Translations under genes and position numbers: made by a program
In this document: positions 51,833 to 61,459 of the stretch, piece after piece
Layout of the letters: the number at the start of each line of letters is the position of its first letter
How positions within the stretch are numbered: the first letter of the stretch is position 1
The notes under the pieces: generated by a model
What the model was told of the DNA's origin: nothing
Database searches by the model: none
Seen by the model: the letters and a program-made list of their open reading frames with translations, nothing else
Assembly: GCF_000255295.1 (NCBI RefSeq)
Contig: NC_017030.1
Location: forward strand, 7,228,328 to 7,292,327
Length of the DNA stretch: 64,000 bases
Source of the DNA: Corallococcus coralloides DSM 2259
GTDB taxonomy: Bacteria; Myxococcota; Myxococcia; Myxococcales; Myxococcaceae
Reading direction: 5' to 3'

Positions 51833-53278
51833 TCAGCGCGGAGGAGGACGGAAGACGTACTGGTACACCTGCGGCTCGCTGCCGGGCGGGTACTGGGCGT
51901 CCATGAAGGCCACGTGCGCGCTGTGGGTGATGAGCACGTCCTGGAGGCTGTCGTAGAGCACCACCACGTTCGTGGCCTTCCCGGTGGGGTCCAGGTCCAC
52001 GCGCACCTTGAGGTTGCCCTTGAGGTCCGGCTTCTCCATCAGGTGCTCCAGGTACAGCGCCACCAGCCCCAACGACACCCGGTCGTAGATCTGCTCCACC
52101 GTGCCCTTCGCGGGCGAAGCGGGCAGGTGCAGCTTCTTCGTCAGCTGCGCGGCCTCCTCCGCCGCCTCGGGCACCGGCCGCTCCGGAGCGGCGAGCGCCG
52201 CGCGGTACGCCGCCATGGCTTCGAAGTAGCGCTCCAGCTTGAGCAACAGCCGCGCCCGCCGCACCTGGATGTCCGCTCGCTGCGGGGCCAGCGCCGCCGC
52301 TTGATCCAACCGGGCCTCGGTGGCGGCCACGTCCTGTTTCGCCTCCGCCAGCGTCGCCAGCCGCAGGAGCGGTTCAGGGTCCTTGGGCGCCGCCGCGGCC
52401 AGGCGCACCAGGGCCTTCGCCTCGTCCTCCGGGCGGTCGAGCTCCACGGTGAGCTTCACCCATGAGGCGAGCACCGCGGGCTCCGCGCCCCCGAGCGTCG
52501 CGTAGCGCTCCAGCATCTTCACCGCCTGCGCCTTGTCCCCGGCGGCGAGCCACGCCTCCGCCTGCCGACGGTGCGCCTCGCGGTCATGCGGCTGGAGCGC
52601 GACGAGTAGCGCGCCTGCCTCCGCGCCCGCCTTCGCATCCCCGGCCTCGCGCGCCAGCCGCGACAGCACCTGGAGCGCCTCGGGCTGTTCGGGCCATTCC
52701 TTCACCGAGCGCACCAGGAGCGCCCGCGCCTCCGCCGCGCCTCCCGGACGGCCCGCCAGCAGCAGCGCCAGGTCCGTGCGGAAGCGCGGGATGTCCAGCT
52801 TCGCCAGCGCCTCGCGCAGCCGGCCCTCCGCCTCCGCGGGCTTGCCTTCCGCCTGGAGCCGCAGGCCGTCCGCCCAGAGCGCGGGGGCGAAGCCGGGCAC
52901 CGCCTTGCGCGCGGTCTCCAGCGGCGCGGCCGCGTCCTTCAACATGCCCCAGCGCACATAGACGAGCCCCATGCCCACGTGCGGCCACGGGTTCTCCGGG
53001 TACACCACCGCCAGCGCCTTGAACTCGGCGAAGCTCTCGTCCGAGGGCAGCGCGAGGAAGGCCCGGTACACCCGGGGCATGGGGTCCTTGGGCGCCTTCG
53101 CCTGCTGCGCGTCCAGCTCCGTGCGCAGCGTGCTGGGGCTGCCCTGGACCCGCGCCGTGTCCACCCGCTGGAGCATCGCCATGCCGTCCGCGGCGGGAGC
53201 GGGCACCGGCCGGGCGCCCAGGGCCGGGAGCGCGCACAGCACGGACAGGAGCAGGCACGTCAGGACACGGGACGTCAT
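51833..53278 (-). CDS. Exported TPR protein with TonB-like C-terminal domain
   Basis: This 481-aa protein has a signal peptide (MTSRVLTCLLLSVLCALPAL). About eight TPR units fill residues 60-370, for example AAAPLETARKAVPGFAPALW. The last 90 residues include GNLKVRVDLDPTGKATNVVV, a strand pattern like the TonB C-terminal domain also seen at 11578-13047. It is probably periplasmic. ATG 53278 is chosen for the signal peptide; the longer frame adds 39 residues with no leader. Confidence 0.75.
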   Translation of the reverse strand: MTSRVLTCLLLSVLCALPALGARPVPAPAADGMAMLQRVDTARVQGSPSTLRTELDAQQAKAPKDPMPRVYRAFLALPSDESFAEFKALAVVYPENPWPHVGMGLVYVRWGMLKDAAAPLETARKAVPGFAPALWADGLRLQAEGKPAEAEGRLREALAKLDIPRFRTDLALLLAGRPGGAAEARALLVRSVKEWPEQPEALQVLSRLAREAGDAKAGAEAGALLVALQPHDREAHRRQAEAWLAAGDKAQAVKMLERYATLGGAEPAVLASWVKLTVELDRPEDEAKALVRLAAAAPKDPEPLLRLATLAEAKQDVAATEARLDQAAALAPQRADIQVRRARLLLKLERYFEAMAAYRAALAAPERPVPEAAEEAAQLTKKLHLPASPAKGTVEQIYDRVSLGLVALYLEHLMEKPDLKGNLKVRVDLDPTGKATNVVVLYDSLQDVLITHSAHVAFMDAQYPPGSEPQVYQYVFRPPPR

Positions 53279-53514
53279 CAGGGCCAGTGGGATGCCGGGG
53301 GAGCCAGGAGGCGACCCGACGCTAACAGATGGACGCGCCTCGCGAAGGCTGCGAGTGATTACGCACCTTGCGTGAATTACAGAGATACACGCCATGTTTC
53401 ACGGGTGCCGGAACGGGCGGAATGGCCCTGGAGGGCGACCGCGCTTTCGGGCGCTGGACGCCACCCGGGCGGTAGGTCTTGACCAGAACGCGCAGTGCTG
53501 GGCGGAATGGCCCC

Positions 53515-54075
53515 ATGGCCACCGCCGAGAAGCTCGTATTCCCGACCATCGTCGAAGGACTCTTCGTCCGGGGACTTTCCGGGAAGGTGCCCTTCGCCCT
53601 CAAGGAGCAGTTGCGCAAGGAGGGGCTGGACCTGGACCGGCCCCTGCAGCCGGCGTACTCGCTGGACACGTGGACGCGCTGCGTGGCGCTGACGGCGAAG
53701 ACGCTCCACCCGGACCAGCCGGACGCGGTGGCGTGGCGGATGCTCGGCGAGCGGATGATCGACGGCTACCGCGACACGATGGTGGGCCGGGCGCTGCTGG
53801 GCGTGCTGCGGCTCATCGGGCCCAAGCGGATGCTCATGCGCGCGCAGCACAGCTTCCGCAGCGGCAACAACTACACCGAGGCGCGCATCACCGAGCGCGG
53901 CGAGCGTGAGGCGGACATGTGGCTCAACGAGCCCGGCCTGCTGCGCTACTTCAAGCAGGGGGTGATGCTGGCCACGGTGCGCGCCGCCAGCGGTCCGGCC
54001 ACGCAGGTGGACGTGGTCCAGTTCGACGACGACAGCGTCACGTACCGCGTGTCCTGGGGCGCTCCGGGCTCCTGA
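53515..54075 (+). CDS. DUF2378 (TIGR02265) family protein
   Basis: This 186-aa protein belongs to a paralogous family known from Myxococcus xanthus and relatives. Seen: FPTIVEGLFVRGLSG, RMLGERMIDGYRDTMVG and NNYTEARITERGEREADMWL. Its function is unknown. It is a useful taxonomic marker because the family is essentially myxobacterial. ATG 53515 begins at the conserved part. Confidence 0.85.
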   Translation: MATAEKLVFPTIVEGLFVRGLSGKVPFALKEQLRKEGLDLDRPLQPAYSLDTWTRCVALTAKTLHPDQPDAVAWRMLGERMIDGYRDTMVGRALLGVLRLIGPKRMLMRAQHSFRSGNNYTEARITERGEREADMWLNEPGLLRYFKQGVMLATVRAASGPATQVDVVQFDDDSVTYRVSWGAPGS

Positions 54076-54093
54076 GACACCGGCGGTCCCCTT

Positions 54094-54107
54094 TCGCGGA
54101 TCCGCGA
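54094..54107. terminator. Palindrome TCGCGGATCCGCGA after the DUF2378 gene
   Basis: A perfect 14-bp palindrome starts 19 bases past the stop and is followed by a CCCCGGGGCCCC tract. It may contribute to transcription termination. Confidence 0.3.
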
Positions 54108-54209
54108 CCCCGGGGCCCCTTGCCCGCACCGGGCCCCATCTGCCAGCGTGAGGGTCTGCGCGCGGCGTCCGGGCCGTGAACGGCCGCGCGAAGAGGGGGA
54201 TTCATCCAA

Positions 54210-55289
54210 ATGCCGTCGAGCAAGCGCGCCAACCTGCCGCGCTGGAACGGTCATCAGCAGGGGTTCTTCGAAATCTGGTTCCTGGTGGTGCTCGACCCGG
54301 GCGGAGATCGCGCCTGGTGGTTGCGCTACACCCTGTTCACGCCCGCGCCGGGAAGCGGCGGCGAGCCTCGCGCCACGATGTGGGCGGCGGCGTTCGACTG
54401 CGCCTCCCAGGACCGGCCCGCGGTGGCGCTCAAGGCCATCCATCCGGCCTCCGCGTTCACGGCGCTGCCGAACGGCGGCGTGCGCATCGCGGACTCGGAG
54501 CTGACGCCCGGCCACGTCCACGGCCAGGTGAAGAGCGGCGGGCACACCATCGCGTGGGACCTGCGCTTCCAGGGCGGACACCCCGAACCGGTGCGCCGCG
54601 AGCCGCGAGGCACCGCGCTGTTGCCCCTGCCCACGCGGGTCGCGCACGTGCACGACGACGTCCTCTTCGAAGGCACGGTGACGGTGGATGGCGAGCGCAT
54701 CGACGTGCAGGGCGCGCCCGGCCTGCAGAAGCACCTGTGGGGCCACCGGCGGCTGGAGGAGCTGACGTGGCTGTACTGCCCGCGCTTCGCCGAGGACCCG
54801 GACGCGCGGCTGGAGGTCATGGCGGTGCGCGCGAAGCGCAAGCGGGGCCACCCGCGGCTGTCGCCCATCTACCTGCGCACGCGCGACACCGAGCACACGT
54901 TCCATGAAATGCCCCACGTGCTCTTGTCGCGCGTGACGTCGCCCGCGTCCGGCGAGCTGTCCTTCCGCGCCGCCTCCGCCACCGTGGCCATGGAGGGCCG
55001 CGCATGGTGCGACCCGCGCACGCTGGTGGGCTACGCGTACCGCGACCCCAAGGGCTGGGACGTGCTGGTGGCCCAGAGCGACGTGGCCCGCTGCGAGGTG
55101 CAGCTCTTCTCCCGGCCCCACCCCTTCGCGGCGTGGAAGCCCACCGGAAAGCTGACCTCCACCGTGGGCGCGCTGGAGTTCCACGGCCCGGAGCCGATGC
55201 CGGGCGTGCGCTACATCCCCTGGGACGGCACCGCGCTCGAAGCGGAAGACGCACCTGACGAGGATGCGCCGGCCCTGGGAACGGGCTGA
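54210..55289 (+). CDS. Unknown protein, possibly lipocalin/AttH-like
   Basis: This 359-aa protein has no signal peptide. The opening FFEIWFLVVLDPGGDRAWWL followed by RYTLFTP, and a second half with HLWGHRRLEELTWLYCPRF, recall two-barrel AttH/CrtC/tocopherol-cyclase-like proteins that handle lipids. The match is by general pattern only. A run of purines (GAGGGGG) lies before the ATG. No pathway neighbours help. Confidence 0.6.
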   Translation: MPSSKRANLPRWNGHQQGFFEIWFLVVLDPGGDRAWWLRYTLFTPAPGSGGEPRATMWAAAFDCASQDRPAVALKAIHPASAFTALPNGGVRIADSELTPGHVHGQVKSGGHTIAWDLRFQGGHPEPVRREPRGTALLPLPTRVAHVHDDVLFEGTVTVDGERIDVQGAPGLQKHLWGHRRLEELTWLYCPRFAEDPDARLEVMAVRAKRKRGHPRLSPIYLRTRDTEHTFHEMPHVLLSRVTSPASGELSFRAASATVAMEGRAWCDPRTLVGYAYRDPKGWDVLVAQSDVARCEVQLFSRPHPFAAWKPTGKLTSTVGALEFHGPEPMPGVRYIPWDGTALEAEDAPDEDAPALGTG

Positions 55290-55458
55290 CGCCGGGCCGC
55301 ACGCCTCCGCCTTCCGGGAGGGAGGGGCTTGTGGGACGGGGCCCGGGGTACTGCCCGGGTGGCGCCCAGGCCTTGAGGGGGAGGAGCCTCCTCCTCGTGT
55401 GGATGGGGACGGCCGTGGCCACCCTCGGGGGTGACGGCCCGCCGCTCCCCTGAAACCC

Positions 55459-57600
55459 ATGCGCCATCGACTGCGGAGACACCTCCAGTCGCTCCTCCGG
55501 GTGGACCCCGGAAGACCGGCCCTGTGGGCGGGCATCCGGGCCGCCGTCGCCACCGCCCTGCCCCTGTGTCTCGCGTTCCTGACCACCGTGCCGCAGGCCG
55601 GCTGGGCGGGCCTCACGGGGCTGCTCGTCACGCTCGCGGACAAGGGCGGCTCCTACCGCGTGCGAGCGCGCGTCATGGGGGTGGTGACGGTGCTGGGGGC
55701 GCTGGTCGGAGTGCTCGCCGCGCCCGCGGGCCACACGTACGTGATGGACGCCACGCTGCTGCTCGTGGGCGTCACGGCGGCGAACTTCGCGCGCTGCTAC
55801 GGCGAGACCGCGGGCTCCGTGGGAGGGCAGCTCGCCGTCATCTTCGTCGTGTCGCTGGGCGCACCCGCCGCCTCGCCGCGAGAGGCGCTGCTGCGAGGCG
55901 CGGCACTGCTGCTGGGCGGCCTGTGGGCGATGGCGCTGTCGCTGCTGCTGTGGCCACTCAGGCCCTATCGTCCCGCGCGCCGGGCGGTGGCGCAGGTGTA
56001 CGCGGGGCTCGCGATCGCGGCGGAGGACCTGGGGAGGGCCACGCGGGACGGAGCCACGGCCGAGGCGTGGACGGCGGGGTTGATGCGCCACGCGCGGATC
56101 CGCCCGGACATCGAACGGGCGCGCGACGTGCTCGCGGCCACGCGGCGTGGGAGGCCGGACGAGTCCAAGCGCGGCGAGCACCTGCTGGTGCTGGTGGAGC
56201 TGGTGGAGCCCATGGTGGCGCTGCTCAGCGCGCTCGCGGAGGCGATGCAGGTGGTGGGACGCGACCCGCACATGCACGCGACGCGCGAGCGGGTGATCAA
56301 GCTGTGCGAGGCCTTCGGCGCGATGGACCAGTGGGTGTCGCGGGCGCTGCTGCAGGAGCGCAACGAGGGCATGCGCGGCCCCCCCCGGCTGGCGCTGAGG
56401 CCCCGTCGCCGGCAGCCCGCGAGGATGGCCGCGCCGCCGGTGCGGCAGAGCGCGGAGGGGCCGCTGTCCACGCACGTCGCCGCGCTGCTGGACCGGCTGC
56501 GCGAGTACGCGGGCGTGGCGCACGAGACGGCGTCGGGCCTGCTCTTCGGAGACCCGGTGTCGGCGCGAGGCAAGGGCACGGTGGGCGGCCCCAGGCAGGC
56601 GCCGGGGTTCTCCCTGTGGCGCCCGATTCGCGACCACCTGCACCCGGACTCGGTGGTGCTGCGGCACGCGCTGCGCACGGGGATGGTGGCCACGGCGGCG
56701 CTGGGGCTGACGCGGGCGTTGCAGGTGGGCGACGCGCACTGGGTGAGCCTCGTGGTCATCTCCATCCTCCAGCCCTACGCGGGCAGCACGGAGGAGCGCG
56801 TGCTCCAGCGCACGCTGGGGACGCTCGTGGGCGCGAGCCTGGCGGCGCTCATCGCGACGCTGGTGCACACGCCGCCCATGATGATTGGCGTCATCAGTGT
56901 GCTGACGGCCATCTCCGTGGCGCTGCTGCCGCTGAACTTCGGCGCGTTCCAGGTCCTGCTCACGCCGGACTATCTGTTGATGGCCACGCTCAGCTCCGGG
57001 GACTGGACGGTGGCGTCGCAGCGCTCGCTGGGCGTGCTCATCGCGGGGGCGCTGGCGCTGGTGGGCTCCTGGACGCTGTGGCCCAGCCCGGAGCGCCGCC
57101 GCTTCCCGGACGCGGCGGCCTCCGCCCTGCGCGCGGACGGGAAGTACCTGCAACAGCTCGTCACCCACCGCAGCGGCACGGAGCCCGCGGTGAACGAGGA
57201 GCGCCGCCTCCTGGACCAGGCGCTGCTGGAGGCGGAGTCGTCCTTCCAGCGCTTGATGACGGAGTACCGGGGCCCGCCCGGACACCTGGAGCCGGGCATG
57301 GCGCTGCTCACCTACGCGCGCAGGTTCGCGCTGGCGGTGACGGCGCTGGGCACGGGGCGCTTCGAGGGAAGGACCACATCGGTGCTGCCGCAGCAGCTGG
57401 CGCAGCGGGCCAGTGACAGCCTGGAGCTGCTCGCCCGCGCACTGCAGGAGCGGCGCGAGCCCCCGCCCCTGCCCGCCCTGGCACTGCCGCGCAGCAGCGA
57501 CGACCCCGTGCTGGGCGCGCTGCTGGAGCGCGTGCCCCGGCAGCTGGGCATCCTGCACGGCGCGGTGGCCCGGATCAGCGAGGACCCGTCGCTGCGCTGA
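55459..57600 (+). CDS. FUSC/YccS-type membrane protein
   Basis: This 713-aa inner-membrane protein has two blocks of about six spans (about 25-175 and 395-540) separated by a soluble region. This is the fusaric-acid-resistance (FUSC) layout, with AAVATALPLCLAFLTTVPQA, GWAGLTGLLVTLADKGG and the matching second set HWVSLVVISILQPYAGSTEE. Relatives export aromatic acids together with membrane-fusion proteins; none is adjacent here. The Arg/Pro-rich linker near residue 310-335 is likely flexible. Confidence 0.84.
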   Translation: MRHRLRRHLQSLLRVDPGRPALWAGIRAAVATALPLCLAFLTTVPQAGWAGLTGLLVTLADKGGSYRVRARVMGVVTVLGALVGVLAAPAGHTYVMDATLLLVGVTAANFARCYGETAGSVGGQLAVIFVVSLGAPAASPREALLRGAALLLGGLWAMALSLLLWPLRPYRPARRAVAQVYAGLAIAAEDLGRATRDGATAEAWTAGLMRHARIRPDIERARDVLAATRRGRPDESKRGEHLLVLVELVEPMVALLSALAEAMQVVGRDPHMHATRERVIKLCEAFGAMDQWVSRALLQERNEGMRGPPRLALRPRRRQPARMAAPPVRQSAEGPLSTHVAALLDRLREYAGVAHETASGLLFGDPVSARGKGTVGGPRQAPGFSLWRPIRDHLHPDSVVLRHALRTGMVATAALGLTRALQVGDAHWVSLVVISILQPYAGSTEERVLQRTLGTLVGASLAALIATLVHTPPMMIGVISVLTAISVALLPLNFGAFQVLLTPDYLLMATLSSGDWTVASQRSLGVLIAGALALVGSWTLWPSPERRRFPDAAASALRADGKYLQQLVTHRSGTEPAVNEERRLLDQALLEAESSFQRLMTEYRGPPGHLEPGMALLTYARRFALAVTALGTGRFEGRTTSVLPQQLAQRASDSLELLARALQERREPPPLPALALPRSSDDPVLGALLERVPRQLGILHGAVARISEDPSLR

Positions 57601-57643
57601 CGCGACATTGTCACGGGTCGTGAAGACAAACGATACTCATGGG

Positions 57644-58714
57644 ATGCCCCGGTCCCCCAAGCCCTTCTCCATCCCCAACCTCCGCAAGGACAACCCCCAG
57701 TTCAATCCGTTCGACGTCCTTCAGCGTGATGTCGAGGAGCCGGAGCCGGGGCCCGAGCGCAAGCCGGCGCCCCACAAGACGGCGCTCCACTTCGTCTGGT
57801 ACGGGACGGGCAAGCCGAACGACGCGAACACGAAGACGCCGAAGGCCATCGCGTCTGGCTTTGCCTCCGCGACGGTGTACTTCTGGTGCCTGCCCCAGAT
57901 GGCCCCCGAGTTCGAGCGGGCCCTGGGCAAGCGCGTCAAGGTGCACGGGCTGGACGAAGTCCTGGAGGCGCCGGTCGTGCGCAAGGAGTTGGGCGCGCTC
58001 CTGTTGGACAAGCTGGACCAGCTCCTGGCGTTCTACCTGGCCAACAAGGGCCACGCGCCCGCCAAGGACATCCTGACGTTCCTGACGCTGGGCGTGAACG
58101 GCGGGTACTTCCTCGACGCGAACTGCGTCATCGAGGACCGCCAGCAGTTCGAGAAGATGCTCGCGCAGCCACCCAAGGTCCCCACGTTCCTCAAGCTCGA
58201 GGACAGCCTCACCTTCAATGCGAAGCACCCGTCCTTCATGAAGGACGAGTTCGCCCTGCAGATGGGCATGGAGGAGGACCCCACGGACGAACTGACGCAG
58301 CTCAACGGCACGGACATGTGGGCCATGTACGCGCCGTCACGGCACCCGATGATGTGGACGATTGCCCGCCACTACATCACCCGGGCGGAGGCGTTTGGCT
58401 TCTGCGGGGCGCCCGTCCAGCCCAAGAGCCTGCGCTCCCAGCTGCGCAACACCTTCACGGATGCGGAATTCGCCCAGCAGAAACGCACCCTGGCCGGCGC
58501 CTTGGGAATCCAGAGCATCTTCTCCGGCATGGTCGAGCACATGCGGCGCCATGCGCAGTACAGGCCGGAGGACGCGAACTGGAAGGTGGACTCCGTGAAG
58601 AACGGCCAGGTCGAGGGCAGCGGTCGTGCCCTGTCACTCGCCTCCGCGAAGGCGGACTACTGGGTGGAGGAGTTGGGCATCACGAAGGGCCACGGGGACA
58701 GCTGGACGAAGTAG
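57644..58714 (+). CDS. Glycosyltransferase-like protein (GT44/GT32 fold suspected, altered DxD)
   Basis: This 356-aa protein has ALHFVWYGTGKP, then VYFWCLPQMAPEF, then PAKDILTFLTLGVNGGYFLD followed by AN. This order recalls the IHFIWxG, LW and GGxYxDxD steps of toxin-type (TcdB) and GT32 sugar transferases. The metal-binding D-x-D reads D-A-N, so activity may be lost or altered. A C-terminal part (about 200-356) is unassigned. There is no signal peptide. The start at 57644 lies right after the FUSC gene and has no good Shine-Dalgarno. Confidence 0.5.
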   Translation: MPRSPKPFSIPNLRKDNPQFNPFDVLQRDVEEPEPGPERKPAPHKTALHFVWYGTGKPNDANTKTPKAIASGFASATVYFWCLPQMAPEFERALGKRVKVHGLDEVLEAPVVRKELGALLLDKLDQLLAFYLANKGHAPAKDILTFLTLGVNGGYFLDANCVIEDRQQFEKMLAQPPKVPTFLKLEDSLTFNAKHPSFMKDEFALQMGMEEDPTDELTQLNGTDMWAMYAPSRHPMMWTIARHYITRAEAFGFCGAPVQPKSLRSQLRNTFTDAEFAQQKRTLAGALGIQSIFSGMVEHMRRHAQYRPEDANWKVDSVKNGQVEGSGRALSLASAKADYWVEELGITKGHGDSWTK

Positions 58715-58732
58715 GCATCCATGAGCAAACCG

Positions 58733-58762
58733 TGATGACTCGAGGCTGCGTATCCTGGAATG
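58733..58762 (+). promoter_or_regulatory. Conserved promoter-like block, copy 1
   Basis: This 30-bp block matches 61386-61415 at about 22 of 30 bases, with the last 13 (GTATCCTGGAATG) identical. Both lie 35-45 bases before the start codons of the two TPR paralogues. It is probably a shared promoter or activator site. Confidence 0.5.
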
Positions 58763-58796
58763 AATCCTGTTCCTGAACGCACCTGGAGCCATCTGC

Positions 58797-61346
58797 GTGA
58801 AAGACTCCCCGAACGACTCGACTGCTGGATGGCCCCGGGGCGCGGTGCTGGCCTTGCAGGTCCTCTGGCTCGTCGCGGCCCCGGCCTGCGCGACGGGCAC
58901 GTCCTTCCAGCGGGACACGTCCCTGGCCGCGTACTTCAGTGAAGCAGCCGAGCGCATCGAGGCCCGGGCCCGCGCGGTGGACCTGGCCCGGTCGCACGAC
59001 GTGCGCATGGAACACGCGGAGCTGCGCGACCGGATGCAGCAGCTGTCCATCGAGATGATGCTCTCGGGTCCCGAGGCATGGGGCCCCGGACAGGTCGCGC
59101 TCGGGCGAGGGGCGCTGGCCCTGGGCGACCTGAACGCGGCCCGCCTGCACGTGGAGGCCGCGTGGAGCGCGGGCTTCCACGAGCCCTCCGCGGCGTGGAC
59201 CCGGGCCCTGGTGCTCAGCCAGCACTACCGCGAACAGCGCGTCGAGGCGTTGACCGTGCTGGATCCGGATCAGCGGAGGGTGCGCGAACAGGACGTGGAC
59301 CGTGAGTACCGCGAGCCGGTGCTCGCCCTGCTTCGTCAGGCCCGGGGGAAGGAGGCCCCGTCGGCGGACTACGGCGCGGCGCTCGTCGCCCTGCACGAGG
59401 ACCGGCTGGACGCCGCGGCGGACCTGCTGGAGGCCGTGGCCGCCGCATCTCCCTGGTTCGTCGAGGCGCCACTGCTGCGCGCGGACGTGCTGCTGCTCCG
59501 CTCCGCACAGCTGTGGGAGGAAGGCCACAAGGACGCGGCCCGGGCGCAACTGGAGAACGGCCGCAAGTCCCTCGCCGCCGCCAGGAGCACGGCGGAGAGC
59601 CGGATGCAGGCCCACCTGGCGCAGGTCCGGTTCGAATCCGCCGTCATCGCCCTCCTCCGTACCGACCTGCCCGGCACCATGCCCTCCTACGACCGCGAGG
59701 AACCGGTGCCCGGCGTCATGTCCTTTCACGGCCCCGAGGGCTCGGGTCCCGCGGGCCGCGCCTTCAGCGCGCTCGACGCGGCGTCCCGGCTCAATCCCGC
59801 CGCCCCCGTCCCTCCCTGTCTTCGGCTGCGATTGCTCAATGCCCTGGCGGAGCATCCCCGGCGCCAGGAGGCCTTCAACGGCCACCTGGCCCAGCACGCG
59901 AGCGAGATCGCCAACGTGATGCTGGCCCGGGACCCCACGAACCGCTGCGTCCGTCTTGAACGGCTCCGGACCCAGGTGTCCCGGGAGGAGAAGGCGAGGC
60001 AGGAGCGTTTCAGCTCATCGATGCCCTCGGTGCAGGACCTGTTGAAGGCCATTCCCCCAGCCGAGCGGGGCCTCGAGTTCGACCTCCTGCACGCCCGGAT
60101 CCTGGAGCACGAGGTGGCGCTCGAAAACGAATGGGGAGGCCCTCGGGTCGGATACCGGCACGGCGCGCACCGGGACCAGGCAATCAACGTCTGGAAGGGC
60201 ATCCTCGCGCGCGAATACCGCGTCCCCGCGTATTGGGTCCGGTTCGGGGAGCTCCTCGTGGACCGGAGCCTGGACCCGTTGACGGTGAACGGTGCAGGGG
60301 ACCTGGACCTGGCCGAGGAGGCCTGGGACAAGGCGGGTGCCCTGCGCACGAAGGCGCCCGGCCTGTGGCTGCTGGGAGCCCACATCCAGATGGCGAGGGC
60401 CCTGGCCTACCAGGCCCGGGGCGAGGCCACCGGTCTCACGTGGAAGACCGCCGAGTTCCGCCTTCGCGAGGGCCTCATCGCGCATCCGCGTGAAGCGTCA
60501 CTGCATCATGGGCTGGGCCAGGTCCTCCTGGAGCAGGCGAAGGAGCGATGGGCCAGCGGAGGCGATCCCACCGGGTTGCTCGATGCGGCGGAGGCGGCGC
60601 AGGCAGAAGCCACGACGCTGGCTTCCGGGCATGGCCCGGGGAAGCGGGCGCAGGCGGACATCCATGCGCTCCGAGCGGAGTATGCCTGGCGGCGAGGAGA
60701 GGATCCCTCCAGCCACGTGGACAGGGCCGAAGCCTTCTATCTCCAAGCCATGCCCGAGGGGCCCACGAACGCGGAGGCCGTCATGGGCCTCATGCGGGTG
60801 CTTCAAATCCAGGCGCGCTTCCTGCTGGAGCAGGGACGGGACCCGCGGCCCGCCTTCGACCGCGGGGGGAAGTCCATCGACCTGCTCGCCCGTCTTGCCT
60901 TGCTCAGGCGGGTCCAATACCTGCGACTCGCGAGCGGGGACTCCCTCTTGCTGGCCCGGTGGACGTCCCGGACGGATCCACGGCAGGCGGAGTTGCACTT
61001 CGACGCCGCGGAAGCCCCCCTCACCAAGGCCCTGGAGAACGTGCCTCGGAGTCTGGAGGTCCGTCTGGATCTGGGTGAGGTGAACCGGTCCCGGGCAGTG
61101 GCGAGGAAGGCCGCCGGACAGGACGCGGAGCCCTTGCTGGCAAAGGGACTCGCGCTGGCGGACGCGTTGCTCAAGGAGCGCCCGAACTGGCCGGAAGCCC
61201 TGCTGCTGCGCGCGGCAATCCTGCGCACGAAGGACCCGGCTTCACCCCAGGCCCGCGAGGACCGCGATGCGGCACTGAAGGCCAATACCAACCTCGCGCC
61301 CGGGTGGAGGCGGCAGTTCCCGGAGGACGGGCCCCCGGCGCCTTGA
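58797..61346 (+). CDS. Large TPR-type lipoprotein, tandem paralogue 1
   Basis: This 849-aa protein has a hydrophobic leader ending in APAC, a likely lipoprotein signal, then a helical solenoid of TPR-like repeats to the end (for example AAERIEARARAVDLARSHDV, DLNAARLHVEAAW and DAAADLLEAVAAASP). The GTG start has GGAG upstream. Its N-terminal 150 residues and its C-terminal 65 match the next gene closely; the middle diverges. No enzymatic motif is seen. It is likely an envelope scaffold or partner protein. Confidence 0.75.
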   Translation: MKDSPNDSTAGWPRGAVLALQVLWLVAAPACATGTSFQRDTSLAAYFSEAAERIEARARAVDLARSHDVRMEHAELRDRMQQLSIEMMLSGPEAWGPGQVALGRGALALGDLNAARLHVEAAWSAGFHEPSAAWTRALVLSQHYREQRVEALTVLDPDQRRVREQDVDREYREPVLALLRQARGKEAPSADYGAALVALHEDRLDAAADLLEAVAAASPWFVEAPLLRADVLLLRSAQLWEEGHKDAARAQLENGRKSLAAARSTAESRMQAHLAQVRFESAVIALLRTDLPGTMPSYDREEPVPGVMSFHGPEGSGPAGRAFSALDAASRLNPAAPVPPCLRLRLLNALAEHPRRQEAFNGHLAQHASEIANVMLARDPTNRCVRLERLRTQVSREEKARQERFSSSMPSVQDLLKAIPPAERGLEFDLLHARILEHEVALENEWGGPRVGYRHGAHRDQAINVWKGILAREYRVPAYWVRFGELLVDRSLDPLTVNGAGDLDLAEEAWDKAGALRTKAPGLWLLGAHIQMARALAYQARGEATGLTWKTAEFRLREGLIAHPREASLHHGLGQVLLEQAKERWASGGDPTGLLDAAEAAQAEATTLASGHGPGKRAQADIHALRAEYAWRRGEDPSSHVDRAEAFYLQAMPEGPTNAEAVMGLMRVLQIQARFLLEQGRDPRPAFDRGGKSIDLLARLALLRRVQYLRLASGDSLLLARWTSRTDPRQAELHFDAAEAPLTKALENVPRSLEVRLDLGEVNRSRAVARKAAGQDAEPLLAKGLALADALLKERPNWPEALLLRAAILRTKDPASPQAREDRDAALKANTNLAPGWRRQFPEDGPPAP
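61143..61346 (+). repeat. 204-bp 3' end shared by the two TPR genes
   Basis: This stretch and 63779-63982 align without gaps and differ at roughly nine positions by eye. Both code for the last 67 residues, including LADALLKERPNWPEALLLRA and LAPGWRRQFPEDGPPAP. The rest of the two genes is far less similar. Confidence 0.85.
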
Positions 61347-61385
61347 GCGCCGCGGGTCAGGGCGTTCCGGCAAGCAAAATGTCCA

Positions 61386-61415
61386 TGATTGCGTAAGGCT
61401 TTGTATCCTGGAATG
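61386..61415 (+). promoter_or_regulatory. Conserved promoter-like block, copy 2
   Basis: This is the second copy of the block at 58733-58762, upstream of the second TPR paralogue. The downstream ACGCACC-x-GGAGCC stretch around the Shine-Dalgarno is also shared. Confidence 0.5.
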
Positions 61416-61459
61416 GCACACGTCCCAGCCCGTCAGGGGACGCACCAGGAGCCGCGCCA

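Noticed and set aside
59629-59639. GGTTCGAATCC, resembling a tRNA T-arm
   Set aside because: It lies inside the TPR lipoprotein coding sequence and encodes RFES; no acceptor, D-arm or anticodon stem surrounds it.
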